A stretch of DNA of 64,000 nucleotides from Bombus terrestris (Eukaryota; Arthropoda; Insecta; Hymenoptera; Apidae). Numbering within the stretch: the first letter of the stretch is position 1; the number at the start of each line of letters is the position of its first letter. A program made the position numbers and the translations under genes. The stretch is taken from the NCBI RefSeq assembly GCF_910591885.1, contig NC_063271.1:13323001-13387000 (forward strand), written 5' to 3'. Positions 48,941 to 60,985 of this stretch are shown here, in pieces. The notes beneath the pieces were generated by a model. The model did no database searches. It had not been told where the DNA came from and saw only the letters and a program-made list of their open reading frames with translations.

Positions 48941-51470
48941 TGTTACTAGTCCGATTTTCCATCTTAATCAACCAGTCTCTTCCATCTTTTAATTTCTCAA
49001 CCAATCCACTCTTTGTATCTGTTCAACGTACGTATTAATGCTTTTAATATATTGCATATTTTTAATATGTATATATCAAAATATGTAAAGCACATATGAT
49101 ATACGATTCTCATGCAAATTCATATTTCTATAAATATAATAAATAAAAAAATGAAACTTAGGTAAAGAATTGTTCTATCTATTAGATATTATAACAAATA
49201 TTTATTGCATTCTCAAGTTTCCCATAAATTCATACAAATCCGCACTCTAATACTGAGGCTTTACTAATACTAGGAAAATTATTTGTAGGTAATAAAAATT
49301 TAATACACAGTGAATACATTAACTCGACTCTGCATGGTCGGTACGAGCATGAAACGCGTTCGTATTTTATTGAGACTTCGATTCGTAGCAGGTTGCGGGA
49401 AAAACAAGAGATATATACGCACGCATGCATCGTATACGATCGAGTTGTGCGCGTCTATTTAGTTGGCCACGAGTAAGCCGCAGAAGAAAATTTGCCGAGC
49501 AGTTGCGATCGAGAATTATTGCCGGTATTAAATTGTTGGTATACCTTGCATCCAAATAACAGAGTAGCGTAGATATTCATAACCACTCTTTATTGTAAGC
49601 AGAGGTTACGATGAGGCAGCGGTGCGTTACTGATGGTTTCATCGATAATATCGAAAGCCACGCGAGGAATTAATCTTCCACAGACAATCGAAAAGAATGC
49701 ACGAAATGCTCGTCCGTGGTTACGCAGCGATGCATAACAGACGTTGGACGCTACGCGGGGGCGCATTATTTTCCCTTTCAACCGAGGAATTTCTCGATCG
49801 TTGAAAGCAGCCCCTTTTATCGACAAGCAATTAAAAATGATTAACTGCCAAGCGCTGGTTTATATACATGCGTTGAATTTTCACGTCGTAAATTTGGTTG
49901 CAGCGTGAACACGATGGAATAATTGAGAAAGGTGATGGCTAGTAAACCGATAAACCAGTCACTGAAACGATACCGTGAACGTTGATAGCAGTTGCTATAT
50001 TGGTACTGTACTATATATACTACATTGAACTTGTTTTAGTTTAAAATGAAGGTAAGCGAACGCAGGAAGTTAAAAAAAAAGTTGTAAAGATAAATTACTT
50101 TATGGTGTATCTTTGATCAAAGTTGAAATTTCATTTCTTTTTTTCTTCAAACTTTTTCTAAAACCTTTTATTAAATTAAACTTTTTACTAATTATACCTG
50201 TAATTATTATTATACACCCTGCTAGATTATTTTTAAAAAAGTTTGTAATGAGTAATTCGCAATAAAAAATAAATATATATATCTGTATATCTTTTTTCGT
50301 GATAAAGATCGTACGAAAAAAATATTTTTGAATTTAATTCTATTAAAAGGTGTAATAACTCTCCTCGTATTTTCGAAATTTTTAGATGCTCTCGAAAATA
50401 AAGATATTTCTCTTTTAACGTCTGATTGTTTTTCTGCACTTCAAAAGCCAATATAGCTGTATCGTTAGTTATTGGTTATTTGTCAAGATCCTTCAGCACT
50501 TTATATTACGTATATGCATTCTATATCTTTCAATTTATTTGCAATATTTGGAAGTAACGCGTAGTTTTATGTGGTTATAAATATCATTGTGCTGTGTGGA
50601 CAGCATTCTTATGAAATAAACTTTAATAAATATGTATGTAAAAGATATATTCTCTACTATATACTATACTAAAAAGCATTGATTTTTGTTAAAACTTTAT
50701 CGAAATATGATGAAAAATTCACAGACGCGTTCGATTACATTCACTGTAATAAAACAGCACTAATGCGTACTTAATAATTATGTAATTTGAAAAATATTAT
50801 ACCTATCTAATCCATTCTTAAATGAATTATCACGCAGGAAATAATTATAACGTAAAAATTTCGAGACGTATGAATTAGAACAAATTAATTGCCAAGACAT
50901 ACGTACAAAAATAATATTGTTTTTTATTCAAATTTTCAGAAATTAGTTTAAGACAGATGAATTTTCTTCGATTACTTTTTTTTAATCAAATTTTGCGTTA
51001 TCTATAAACAAACTTAAGCAATCGAAACACGTCTCGCTGACATGTTAATTAATAATATCTGACGAATCGAAGCTATCCAGTTACGGGATGATATTTGTGC
51101 AATTTATAATCAAGCATTTCAAGCCGCAAAATTGGAATCCGTATTTCGCAGTAAATTGAAGAGGTCACACGAAATATCAGATCCGAACAGCAGATATGCA
51201 GAATGTAATACGTATTCAATTATATATAACATATGAATGGAAAATCACATATTGTAATTTAAAGGACAAAACAATAATGGATTAACCATAAGTGACATAT
51301 TTTTTACTCTTTAATTTCTAAAAATAAAATGTGAGAATTAATTTTTTGGAATATTAACAGGTATATACTAATAATAAACTTCCATAAAAACATATTTTTA
51401 AACACGAATATAATATTACATGTAGATGCCGTATCCTATTATAATTTATTGTTGTTTCTTTAGGTATCTG
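48941..51470. other. Non-coding DNA; GC-richer patch at 49.3-49.9 kb
   Basis: The patch at 49310-49900 carries short antisense ORFs (62-78 codons) without domains. The remainder is AT-rich and featureless. Confidence 0.55.
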
Positions 51471-51476
51471 CTTTAT

Positions 51477-51609
51477 CGTTCTAAATTACAAATTTATCTG
51501 CCTGATTTACAGGACTTTCACGCGTTTTATCGCTGTTTTTTATTTATTTTCCTTTGTCGTTCCAAATTACAAATTTGTCTGTTCGATTTGCAGGAATTTC
51601 ACGCGTTTT
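51477..51609. repeat. 81-bp tandem duplication (two copies)
   Basis: CGTT(C)TAAATTACAAATTTATCTG...ACTTTCACGCGTTTTA at 51477 recurs 81 bp later at 51558 with about 85% identity. As 81 is a multiple of three, a small plus-strand frame (51426-51611) reads a 27-residue unit twice (RSKLQI.L.DLQ.FHAF). It is probably a simple duplication in non-coding DNA. Confidence 0.8.
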
Positions 51610-51611
51610 AA

Positions 51612-54600
51612 ACACCGTGCTGTATCCATTATCCTCGAGATGACACGCGTTAATAAACATTGATGATAAGCGTGTGTGGACTGTGGAGGCATACAGAACG
51701 AAGACATTGGTTAATTAAAAGCAATGGGTATTAGCATCTTTTTAATTGTCGAGTTCTGCAACGTTATCCAAACTGTCATATCCATGTCACGGTGTATTTA
51801 TTAAATACCATTCGGTAAACTGATATTGTAATCTAACATATGGGGATAACGGGGCGTAAATAACTTGGGATTACACACGTGCCAACCGTTAATAACAGCG
51901 ACGGTCGCTTCTGTCGCGTTTGGACGGAACAGAGAATTTTAGCGTGTCAATCGGGCACGCCCCGTGAAATGTACTCGAGTAATAAGGCGAATTAGCATCG
52001 CGAAACCAGCAACGTAAATGCTCTGTAAAATAATAAGGTGCATGTTGAATCATCGCCGCATCAAACAGTTTTTCCTTCGCGTGTAAAGTACTTACCATGT
52101 AGAATTATGTGCGACATTTTAAAATACGCAGAGGTTCAGACATCGTATTTCTTAGCTTAAACAGAACGCAACATATATCGTACATAATACTTATCGTTCA
52201 AATGTGTACGAATACTTGCCTATTCTTGACAGTAGATAATTTAATGAAAGAATCTCAAGTAAAGATTATGTATTGTGAAAACATTAATTTCGCATTAATA
52301 GTGTTTAAGCAATTTATAGTACATCTAGCATGTTATTACTTTGCCACTGTGATATTAAACATATTGAAAATTGTATTATAACCATTCATTTAAATGTTAT
52401 AATTACTTCCGGCATCGCCTGTTATCAATGACCTCCATGACGTCAATATAAAAACCAATGTTGGTAATCAACTGACCAGTAACCTTCATAACAATTACCA
52501 CTATCTGTTGCTTGAAACTAGTTAATGCAACAGATAAATTACCTAGAAAATTGTATAGCCATTTCTATCAAATTCACCATAAGCCATTTTCAAATAAACC
52601 AACTCCATCACAAATTAATCCAAAAATTATTATATTAAAAATCTTAAAAATTTGTCAAAGAAATATAATGAACTTTGTATTTCAACGTGCATCGAATTAT
52701 TTTAGTCCAGTAGAGAACTTCGCAATGTAATACACAATTTTCTATACTTTATTTATACGGAGAGTTAAAATCGTTATGTAATTTTGGATAGAATCTACAT
52801 AAGATTGGAATTTTATGCAGATATTGAGTTCTATTATACACATAATTTTACTGTATAAGAAACATAATTTTACAATAATATCCAATTTATTACACTTTAC
52901 TTCTATGAAGGATTTAAATTGTTGTACAATTTTGACAGTATCCTGGTTTAATGCAATAGAACTTTGAGATTGGATGTGTAGTTCCATCGTTTCTCATGCA
53001 CGGCTCCAGCGCACTGTTGTCAGGCTTTCGAGACTTTCAGGTAATTACTGACGGAACACGAGGCAGACACAACACGATATCGTACACAGCGTTATTACAT
53101 GAAATTCCTCGGCGCGCAATAATATATTCTAGGTTGAATCATGGTCTCTCGGCATATGGACGTTCCGTTGGCACGCCGATCGTTGCGTGTTGGCTGATCG
53201 GAACTGGTGTCGAAGCAATCGCTGGAATCGCGTGCCGCGTCGTGGTCGGCCAAATGAAAACGCCAGCCAAGGCCCTCGAGCACGTGGGCCTGTAAATGCC
53301 TCGTGCATCGAGCACGCGTGTACACGACACGATTGCGATTCTATCTCGATACAGGATAAAGATACGTAATCCACATCGTGTGCAATCGTCACGGCCTTCG
53401 TGTTTCGACCGTCATCTGCTTTGGAAACTCGCCTAATAAGATTTAGGTCTGAACGCTCGTGTCATTGCATCGAGATGCATACAAATGAATTCTATAATAG
53501 CGCGGTCGTTCCTCGTTTATGACCGTCGTCATAATAGACTGAGCTCGCGTGAGTGTGGACCTAGAACAGTCGTCTCTTTTTGTTATGATATTTTCTCTTT
53601 TAATTAGGATCGCGTTATAGTCTCCTGCGAGAATTCGAATTCTTTTCCTTTCCTATACTTATTACTCTGTGGATTGTGGATGTTCCGGAGGGAAATCTTA
53701 GTAGCAGCTACGAGTCTCATTTATGCGCTTTCTGTGTTTGCTGTGGAGAAACATTGAAAAGTTTTTTTTTGTAATTAAAACACAGGTTCTTTGAGTATAT
53801 CAAGAATTTAAAAAACGGCTGAAAGTAATAATTTACGCTTTGTAATACAAAGGGAAATTATGTGTAATTAAATATGCCCAACCAACCAATTGGGAGAGCG
53901 GTTACCAGTTAAATGTAAATTTTATAATGTATACAACAACCATGTGTGGTATTCAAATGAGTATGGAGACATATATCACAAGCTTACATAGAAGCAATTC
54001 TCATATTATTTAAATTAGTTTGATCAAAATTAATACGATACAATGACATAATATAATTATTGTATTTAAGAATTCATTAATTCTCTCTGATTGGAATGAA
54101 AAATGTAAATGTGAATTAAACACATATGAAGGATATTCTTCATAACTGTATTAATTAAAAATTATTTAAATAATTGCTTTTTTTATACGTTCACACATAT
54201 CCATTATATTATTATCAATATACATACATATATATAGACATTTGGATCGAAATGTTTTAAATTATATTGAACTGTACTAAACTTACACGGTTTTCAATAA
54301 TAAAAATGTTTTAATATTATTATTTTTCTTGTTGTTATCTTTAGTGTCACAGTTAATTATTCTTAAATTTCCTAATAGCTTGGAATAATTAACTTAGTAG
54401 GTAGTTGAATTTCTACGTCTTTTTCAAGATTACAAAGCTATTTCAAGTAATAAATAACATACCGCTGTATATAAAAATACAGATAATTATCTTCGTATGA
54501 TTTAGTAACAAAGTAAAAGACTCGATGTAAAAATCAAAGCTTTCTGTTCCTGTACTAGATTTTAAACTATGACAAATTTCCCATGACAAATTCAATACTT

Positions 54601-57140
54601 CACACCTCCTCGTGTTTAAAAACTATCTTTAACGCGTGTAAATTCGTATGCAGTACAACTACAGCGTCTGTTCTATAGACGGAAGTCATCGTTCCTCCTA
54701 CGTCTCTGGCAGACACGCCGCGTTCCATGATCGATATGCTTTGTCGGATCGCATTGAACAGGGGCTCGTATCGCATAAGCGTAAACGTTCGATAATGTGT
54801 TTCGACGAGGAGCGATATCAAGGATCCAGAAGTCTCTCGAGCAGAGAATTTCGAGGGTGCCATCAAGAGGCGTGAATGCTCTCTTTGTCGGGATGCAAAT
54901 GTCACCGGGAGAGAACGGCAGGCCGCATTATGTTCGATGCACAATACCGAAATACTCATAATAATGGTAATGAAGAAAGAAATATGGGCTATGCAAATGC
55001 AAGGACGAGTCTGCAGAGACAGGACATGGTAGAGAAGCTCGGTGACAGTAGCGCGATAGAGAGATAAAGCGAAAGTGAAAACGAGGAAGAGCGAGGACGA
55101 GAGAGAGGGAAAGCAGTCTCATATTTTTCTCGTGTAGATTAAAGGCACGCGGCTATTGGTAGAGGCGACATATGCTCGGCGCAGGGTTGCGCATATATCA
55201 CGTGGTTGTCAACCCCTCGAGCGGCCGAACCCCCGAAATTACGGGGCCACTGTTTATTATTTCTTTCATCTCCTTGGTCGGTACCCTCTGTCTAAACATA
55301 CGGCGCGCGCGATGTCGATGCGTCTTTCGACCGATGTTTTCGCGGCTCCATGTTAATTCTTGTTTAATCGTCTCAAGATAAACAAATCCTTCCGCACGGC
55401 GTCCTATGGTAACACTGTTTTTCGACGCCTCCAGTCTTTCTTTTATTTCTCCTCGTGTCACGCGTATCCGTTCGAGAGGTTTAATTGTTTTGCTGCTTGG
55501 TTATAAACGAGCTGCGTGCCAGTTGTTGCCAATGAGCAAACACGAAGGACATGTATAAGGACATGGGCAAGGATATCAACGGTGTTGATATCGGACGATG
55601 TTTAAGTGGCTCGTTGCATGGTCACTTACGTGACAAATTACAGGGTACGTTCGAAAAAAAATTGTAGAGCTTGTTTCGAATCAAGGTTAAAAGCAGGTCG
55701 CGTCGGTATTTGTCAGCACGAATAACCGATGTGCTGCGCAAAATAATTGGGGCGCCCTGTTTTTATAAATGCCCGTGCACTTGATACACTGTTGTACTTT
55801 GATTTAACTCTTGATTTATGTAACATATAGAGTGCTGCACATTTAAGAAACAGCGTAATCACTGTGTATGCTATTGCGTTAATACCATACTAAGTCCCGC
55901 AGTTTGCATTTTTGTCAATGATCTAACGTGCTCTTATAATTGATCATTTTCTCAGTTAGATGAATAATAAAATTTAAATTTATTTAAATTTGTGAATTTA
56001 AATAAAATTAAAAAGTTGGTTTTTACTATGTTGTAAATAAAAATAATTTGTGTTGCCAAATACGGATAATTTAATTCATTATATATACACAAGATAAAAT
56101 AAAAATAAATAAAGTTTTATATGAAACATCTGAACATTTAACGAATTCTATGCTCTGTGGGTTTCCAGTAGTTCAAATTAGAGAAAATAAAATGTTCATT
56201 AAACGAATAAAGATATTGCTTAAAAAAGATAGAAATGTCAGAAGATCAAAATATATGTTATAAATGTTACTTCTTTAAATTCATTACTTTAATGTTTATT
56301 AGAATTTCAAATTCTGTTACAAAGTTTCCTCCAGCCACAAAAGGTGATAAACTCTCACAACTGTAATTTTACGCGCAATAGAATATTTGACTAGAATATT
56401 TAGGCTTGATGCTCACAATTTTAATTCAAGAATTTGTTATACAATAAACTCGCTTTGCTCGTGTCCAACTGTTCGAATAAACCGCGCAGGCGTGTTCGCC
56501 TGGACGTACATTTCGCGCGCCAGCCAGCAAAATTTGAATACATTAGAAATATAATCGTGGAATGTCCATGTATCTAAATTCACGGGAGGATCGAGAAAGA
56601 TCGGCTAAACCTTTGGACACGTCCAGCGTACGAGTCAATATATTCGCCAGTTTATTCGATTTGGCATCGGTAAATGGAAAAGAGAAGTAGCATGTGTCCA
56701 GGACTTGAGCGTGTTTTCACGAGGTTCTTCGACGTAAAGCACGTGGGCGTTGAGAAAATTACGCAAGTACCGCGCGGTTTTCACGGAACAATCGGTCCCT
56801 TCCGATCGTTGAACGAAACAGACCAGGGGTCAACCGGGACGAATCATCGGAGCTATTCAGAAGCCCCTCGTCTGCGGAGACAGTGTCGTTAATATTGGCA
56901 AACTTGCCTGCCATAAATCACAATGGGGTAACGCCCGTTGGCGTTGACGCATCGTCCTATCGATTCGTTGATTTTCCATGCATCGTAATGAAGTTGTCGC
57001 GCCGATCATTGTAGTTTGCGAAGGAGTACCGTGTTTCGGTGATTGATCGACACCAATGCATCTCGTGCCTGGCAAATATTTGCGTGGCGTCGAATCTGGA
57101 CAAATATCGATCCCTTTGAGAAGCAGCTCGACTGCACGCA
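51612..57140. other. Non-coding DNA with several CpG-richer patches
   Basis: Patches at 51850-52090, 53000-53720, 54600-55760 and 56450-57140 have raised GC and CpG and contain overlapping short ORFs on both strands, none with a recognisable domain. A purine-rich run lies at 55060-55115. CACGTG motifs occur singly at about 53280, 55199 and 56740. The alternation of CpG-rich patches with AT-rich DNA resembles intronic or intergenic sequence of a large insect gene. Confidence 0.5.
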
Positions 57141-57144
57141 CGAA

Positions 57145-57330
57145 CTAAGTATTTTTCTGAATGTTTTCAAATTTGTCAATGGTAACTAATTGCACGCTTT
57201 CGGCGAGTTCTGCTGGAATTTGATTTGCCAGGCAGATCGTAAAAATTTCTTTGGCGTTGCTGAGTTTTACGTGCGATACAGTAGTGGTTTCCGGGATGAA
57301 ACGCATAAGCGCAACAGGATATTGCTTCAT
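57145..57330 (-). CDS. Hypothetical 61-codon ORF, doubtful
   Basis: A minus-strand ATG frame with a composition like real protein (low in Arg and Ser shadows, balanced Ile/Leu/Glu/Lys; contains SNAKEIFTICLANQIPAEL). No domain is recognised, and no splice sites or upstream extension could be confirmed, since a stop lies seven codons before the ATG. It could be a single exon, a small ORF or chance. Confidence 0.2.
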   Translation of the reverse strand: MKQYPVALMRFIPETTTVSHVKLSNAKEIFTICLANQIPAELAESVQLVTIDKFENIQKNT

Positions 57331-58385
57331 AATGTAATCGAGGCTTGACTACGGGTCGTAAACTGCGGTATAATATTTCCTGATTTCCTTTATTCTCGTA
57401 TATGATATTGTATTTTATGCTATCGGATAATTTAAGAAATGCAAGATTTTCTGCCTTTCTTTTTCACATCAAATTTATTTATTTTTTAATGATTTAAAAT
57501 TTTACTGCTCAGAGGTTAAAAATTTTTATCAATTTGTATTTATTACTGTAATGTATAAATAACTAAAATTTAGAAGTACTTATATATTTTTCTAGAAATA
57601 AGTGTGTTAAATCTAAATCACGATACATGTTGGAACAAAAGAAATTATTGGTAGATTTGTTAATCAGCTTTAATTATTCGACAATCTCCTTTGTTTAGTT
57701 AGGGATAGTGAATATTTAAAAAGCATGCTTTCTTCAAACTGTATGCATTCTTGTTGTACGTATATTGCTTTTACAAGAAATATTTAATATTTACTTTGTT
57801 TTTTCTTAGATTCAATCAAATGATAAATTATATTTTATATATCCTAAATATCTTGTACATCGATGTGTTTTTATTGAACCATTTATGGGACTATATATCG
57901 CATCGTTTCAATCATTGTACATTTTTATAATAGTATTAATAAAAAGCTTAGAAACATAACACAATTACTAGCCATATTGCATATCATATCGATAAAAATA
58001 TGCGATTCCAATAAAAATAAGCAAGACAGTTGGTTTTCTTTCTATCCTTTGTAATTCCCATGAAAGTAAGCTCCTAGTTTGCGATTTTAAATAAATACAC
58101 AGATAAAGCGAGTTTGAAAAACGATATCGAAAGAAACATGATACGAAGAGGAGCAGCAGACAGAAGAGCAGGTAGATCGTTAATTAATAGCATGATAAAA
58201 TTACCAAAATTGGTTGAAAGTTTGCGGGGAACTGCCGTTCCGCTTTGTACATTTCAGAACTTTCTACTCTTGATCCACTCTTGTTACACAAAGCCCAAAC
58301 TCGCTAATAATTTCATGGTCGCGATGTACGCTGCGGGAGTCGGCTCATTCCTCTTAACTGATAGTCTCTTCGATTTTCCCTTTCT

Positions 58386-58410
58386 TTCTCTCTCTCTCTC
58401 TCTCTCTCTC
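58386..58410 (+). repeat. (TC)n microsatellite
   Basis: About twelve uninterrupted TC dinucleotides. Confidence 0.9.
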
Positions 58411-58569
58411 GTGTTGAACCAACGTCAAAGCGTCATTGGTCGATGTTAAATATCGACGCGTGTACACGAACCGTACCCTGTAATAAAGTGATCACGGAGA
58501 GAAACGCGATGCATTTATCATCGAGCAGTCGCTGTCGGGTGTATTACGGTGCTGGAGACGAGGCCGCGA

Positions 58570-58592
58570 ATCGATCGATCGATCGATCGATC
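58570..58592 (+). repeat. (ATCG)n microsatellite
   Basis: Almost six uninterrupted copies of the self-complementary tetranucleotide ATCG. Confidence 0.9.
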
Positions 58593-59767
58593 AGGTGAAA
58601 TTCAATAATCGGAGGCAACAATGTGATTCGGGTGTGTCCCCTTGTTGCGCTCGTTCTCGTAGCTAACAGTCAGCGAGAAAAAGGGTCGGGAGAGGACCAT
58701 GGAAAATGAGAGGAACGACGAAAGAGAAAGTGCGTGCACGGTTGAGCTTTGTAATCCATCATCCAGTAAGCTTGTCGGCCATGTAGCAATGGCTGATATG
58801 CATTAACATATTCATGCGTGACATTGCGAGGATACATGCTCTCTGGACGCATCTGTCTGTCCGTCAATTTCTAACTTGCACCCTTCTGTTCTCTGTTACG
58901 TGTTTTTTAAATGGAAACCGCTATACCGGAACGAAATCTCGGACGAATCGACAATGGCTCTTCCAATTCACTTCCGTGACGATGAAATCATTTTGCAAAT
59001 ATGAAAAAGATCATGCACATTATCATGTTCGCCATAAAAGACATTACATTTTTCCCTCCGCCACTTTCTTTTCACAAACTTGCTATTTTCGATAACAATC
59101 CAATATATGGACTGTATTTTAAACACCCTGTATAGTTCAAATTATTTCTATAATTACTGACATGATTGTGACGGAAGACTGGCTGTATTTGTGTTTGGTT
59201 TTTTATGGTACTTTTGCTGATACACTTTCTTATCGTTACGGTTTCCTTGATAATTGGAACTGGAATTTGTACGCATACGCGTACATTCTAAAATCAAATG
59301 TTTGAATATCAAATGAGTAATCATAAATTTATTTATTTTGCAAATGATATCATTATCTATAACTTATCATGAACTCAGTAATGAAATACAGAAGATAAAC
59401 ATAGCAATATCGTGCAATATATTGACAGTACGAAAATCTTGCAAATTTAAAACTACCGAATTCTTGTTTCTGAAAGTACACTTATTTTGTTGGATTTCTA
59501 GGAATTTCCATCATGTTAATCTTAGATATTTTACATTACTATAATGAACAATATATTGTCAATATTAATTATTAATAACATAAAACTATTTAAATAGTTG
59601 GAGAGTTTGTATATAATTGGCTATAATTTGTATAAAGAATAATAAAAGTGAGTTGAGTAAAAGTAGGATAATAAGTTGTTAGTTGAACAAATTTTAGTAG
59701 TAGTAGAATGTGCATAAGAGATTAGTTCTGAATTGACAAGTATACAATGTAATTAAAATAAGGGTCA

Positions 59768-60985
59768 CGCTAGAAGACATGTTTGCGAGCAGTTCGCAAA
59801 TATGTTGTTACAGCCGCTAATCGATTTCTCACGAACATGTTTGTTCAAGTTGACGAATAGTTAGCGAACACCAAGATATACATACAGTGGTATGTATCTC
59901 TAAGGACCTGTCCAAGTACCTCCTTAGATTTTCAAGCGCCGTGCGTGTGCTCGAGGTGAGAAGTACCTCGACAATGCGAGTGAAGCAGAATAGGCGGAGT
60001 GAAATAAAATACTACAGAGTCAGGTCATTTCTTACTCCTAAAATTAATGCAAAGATTAATACAAATATAGTCATGTTTCGTACCATTTTGATCGTATGAA
60101 TCTCAAGAATCCAACTACAATAGAAGGCCACTTCGTAGTGATACAATAAAAAATATAAAATAATTATATTTTCCGGTTATGATCTTTCGAACCTATGTAT
60201 TATTAACTAAACGGGCACCGTTATTGTACACTCTGTTACAGCTTCTTAGAAAATATTAAATTTGAAAAATTGACTTTTGGCAATGACATTGGCTATTTGA
60301 CATGAAAAGCGGAATTCCAGCCTACTGTGCATCATAGGTTGGAGAAATGCTTCAGGGTCTCTCTGGTTTATAACTTGTCATTAAAGCATCAAGAACGGCG
60401 CACAAAAGTCTAAAACCTTTAACTACATAAAGGAATTGTCATCGATAATATGAAATCAACAAAGGAGACGTTATACCTACCCCAAAATTCTTATCCTATA
60501 CGATCATTTCATAAATAGTTTCAATAAATAGCCAAAATTATATAGCGATACATATTAATTTTCGGCACCGTGGTGTACAAAATATTATATTATTGAATAT
60601 ATCTGTTTATAGTAATGTAAAAAAATTGATTGTGCTTTTTAATGTTTTGAAGTAATTAAATGGATAAAATAAATGTTTTTACCCACTACAATATTCACTT
60701 TAATATATTAAAAAATATAGTCAATTCTTTTACTCTGTTGTAGACATATTATAACCAGGATACCCAAATGTATTTTTCTCTTGTGTTCGTTAAGTGTATG
60801 TGGAAAGTTCTCCCTGAAAGCGAACTAGTTACGAATAGCTTTCGAACAAACCAAGGACATCATAGGACATGTCGAAATATGTAATTAAACGCTTGGGCCC
60901 AGTTCGCATACTGTTCGCGAGCAGTTTCACGAATAGAGGATTTGTAGCTCGCACTATTTGCGAACCTGTTTACGAACTCCAGTAT
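59768..60985. mobile_element. Probable degenerate DNA transposon with GTTCGC-rich inverted ends
   Basis: The left end (about 59768-59870) has GTTTGCGAGCAGTTCGCAAATA and CTCACGAACATG. The right end (about 60895-60985) read in reverse has CAGGTTCGCAAATAGTGCGAG and ATTCGTGAAACTGCTCGCGAAC. The arms align as diverged inverted repeats of about 90 bp with gaps. Repeated GTTCGC and GCGAAC motifs at both ends are of the kind seen in subterminal transposase-binding sites, for example in hAT elements. The roughly 1 kb between has no intact ORF with a recognisable domain. No clean target duplication was found, so borders and class are uncertain. Confidence 0.45.

Larger units (their letters stand above)
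57331..59764. other. Non-coding DNA with microsatellites
   Basis: AT-rich to about 58100, then a GC-richer patch to about 59090. The patch holds a (TC)n run at 58386-58410 and an (ATCG)n run at 58570-58592. ORFs of 65-111 codons in the patch look random, and one is extended only by the TC repeat (Ser-Leu). No gene is recognised. Confidence 0.55.

Noticed and set aside
52996..53295. 99-codon plus-strand ORF with a hydrophobic stretch
   Set aside because: Overlapping ORFs of equal length exist on the other strand in three frames, and no family is recognised.
53890..53970. tRNA-like A-box (TTGGGAGAGCGG) with a weak B-box-like TATTCAAATG downstream
   Set aside because: No acceptor or T-arm pairing can be drawn. 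At most it is a decayed tRNA-derived fragment.
55139..55160. AAGGCACGCGG, the first part of miR-124
   Set aside because: The match stops after 11 nt and there is no opposite hairpin arm upstream.
59110..59130. CACCCTGTATA motif typical of some transposon ends
   Set aside because: No inverted partner was found upstream or downstream.
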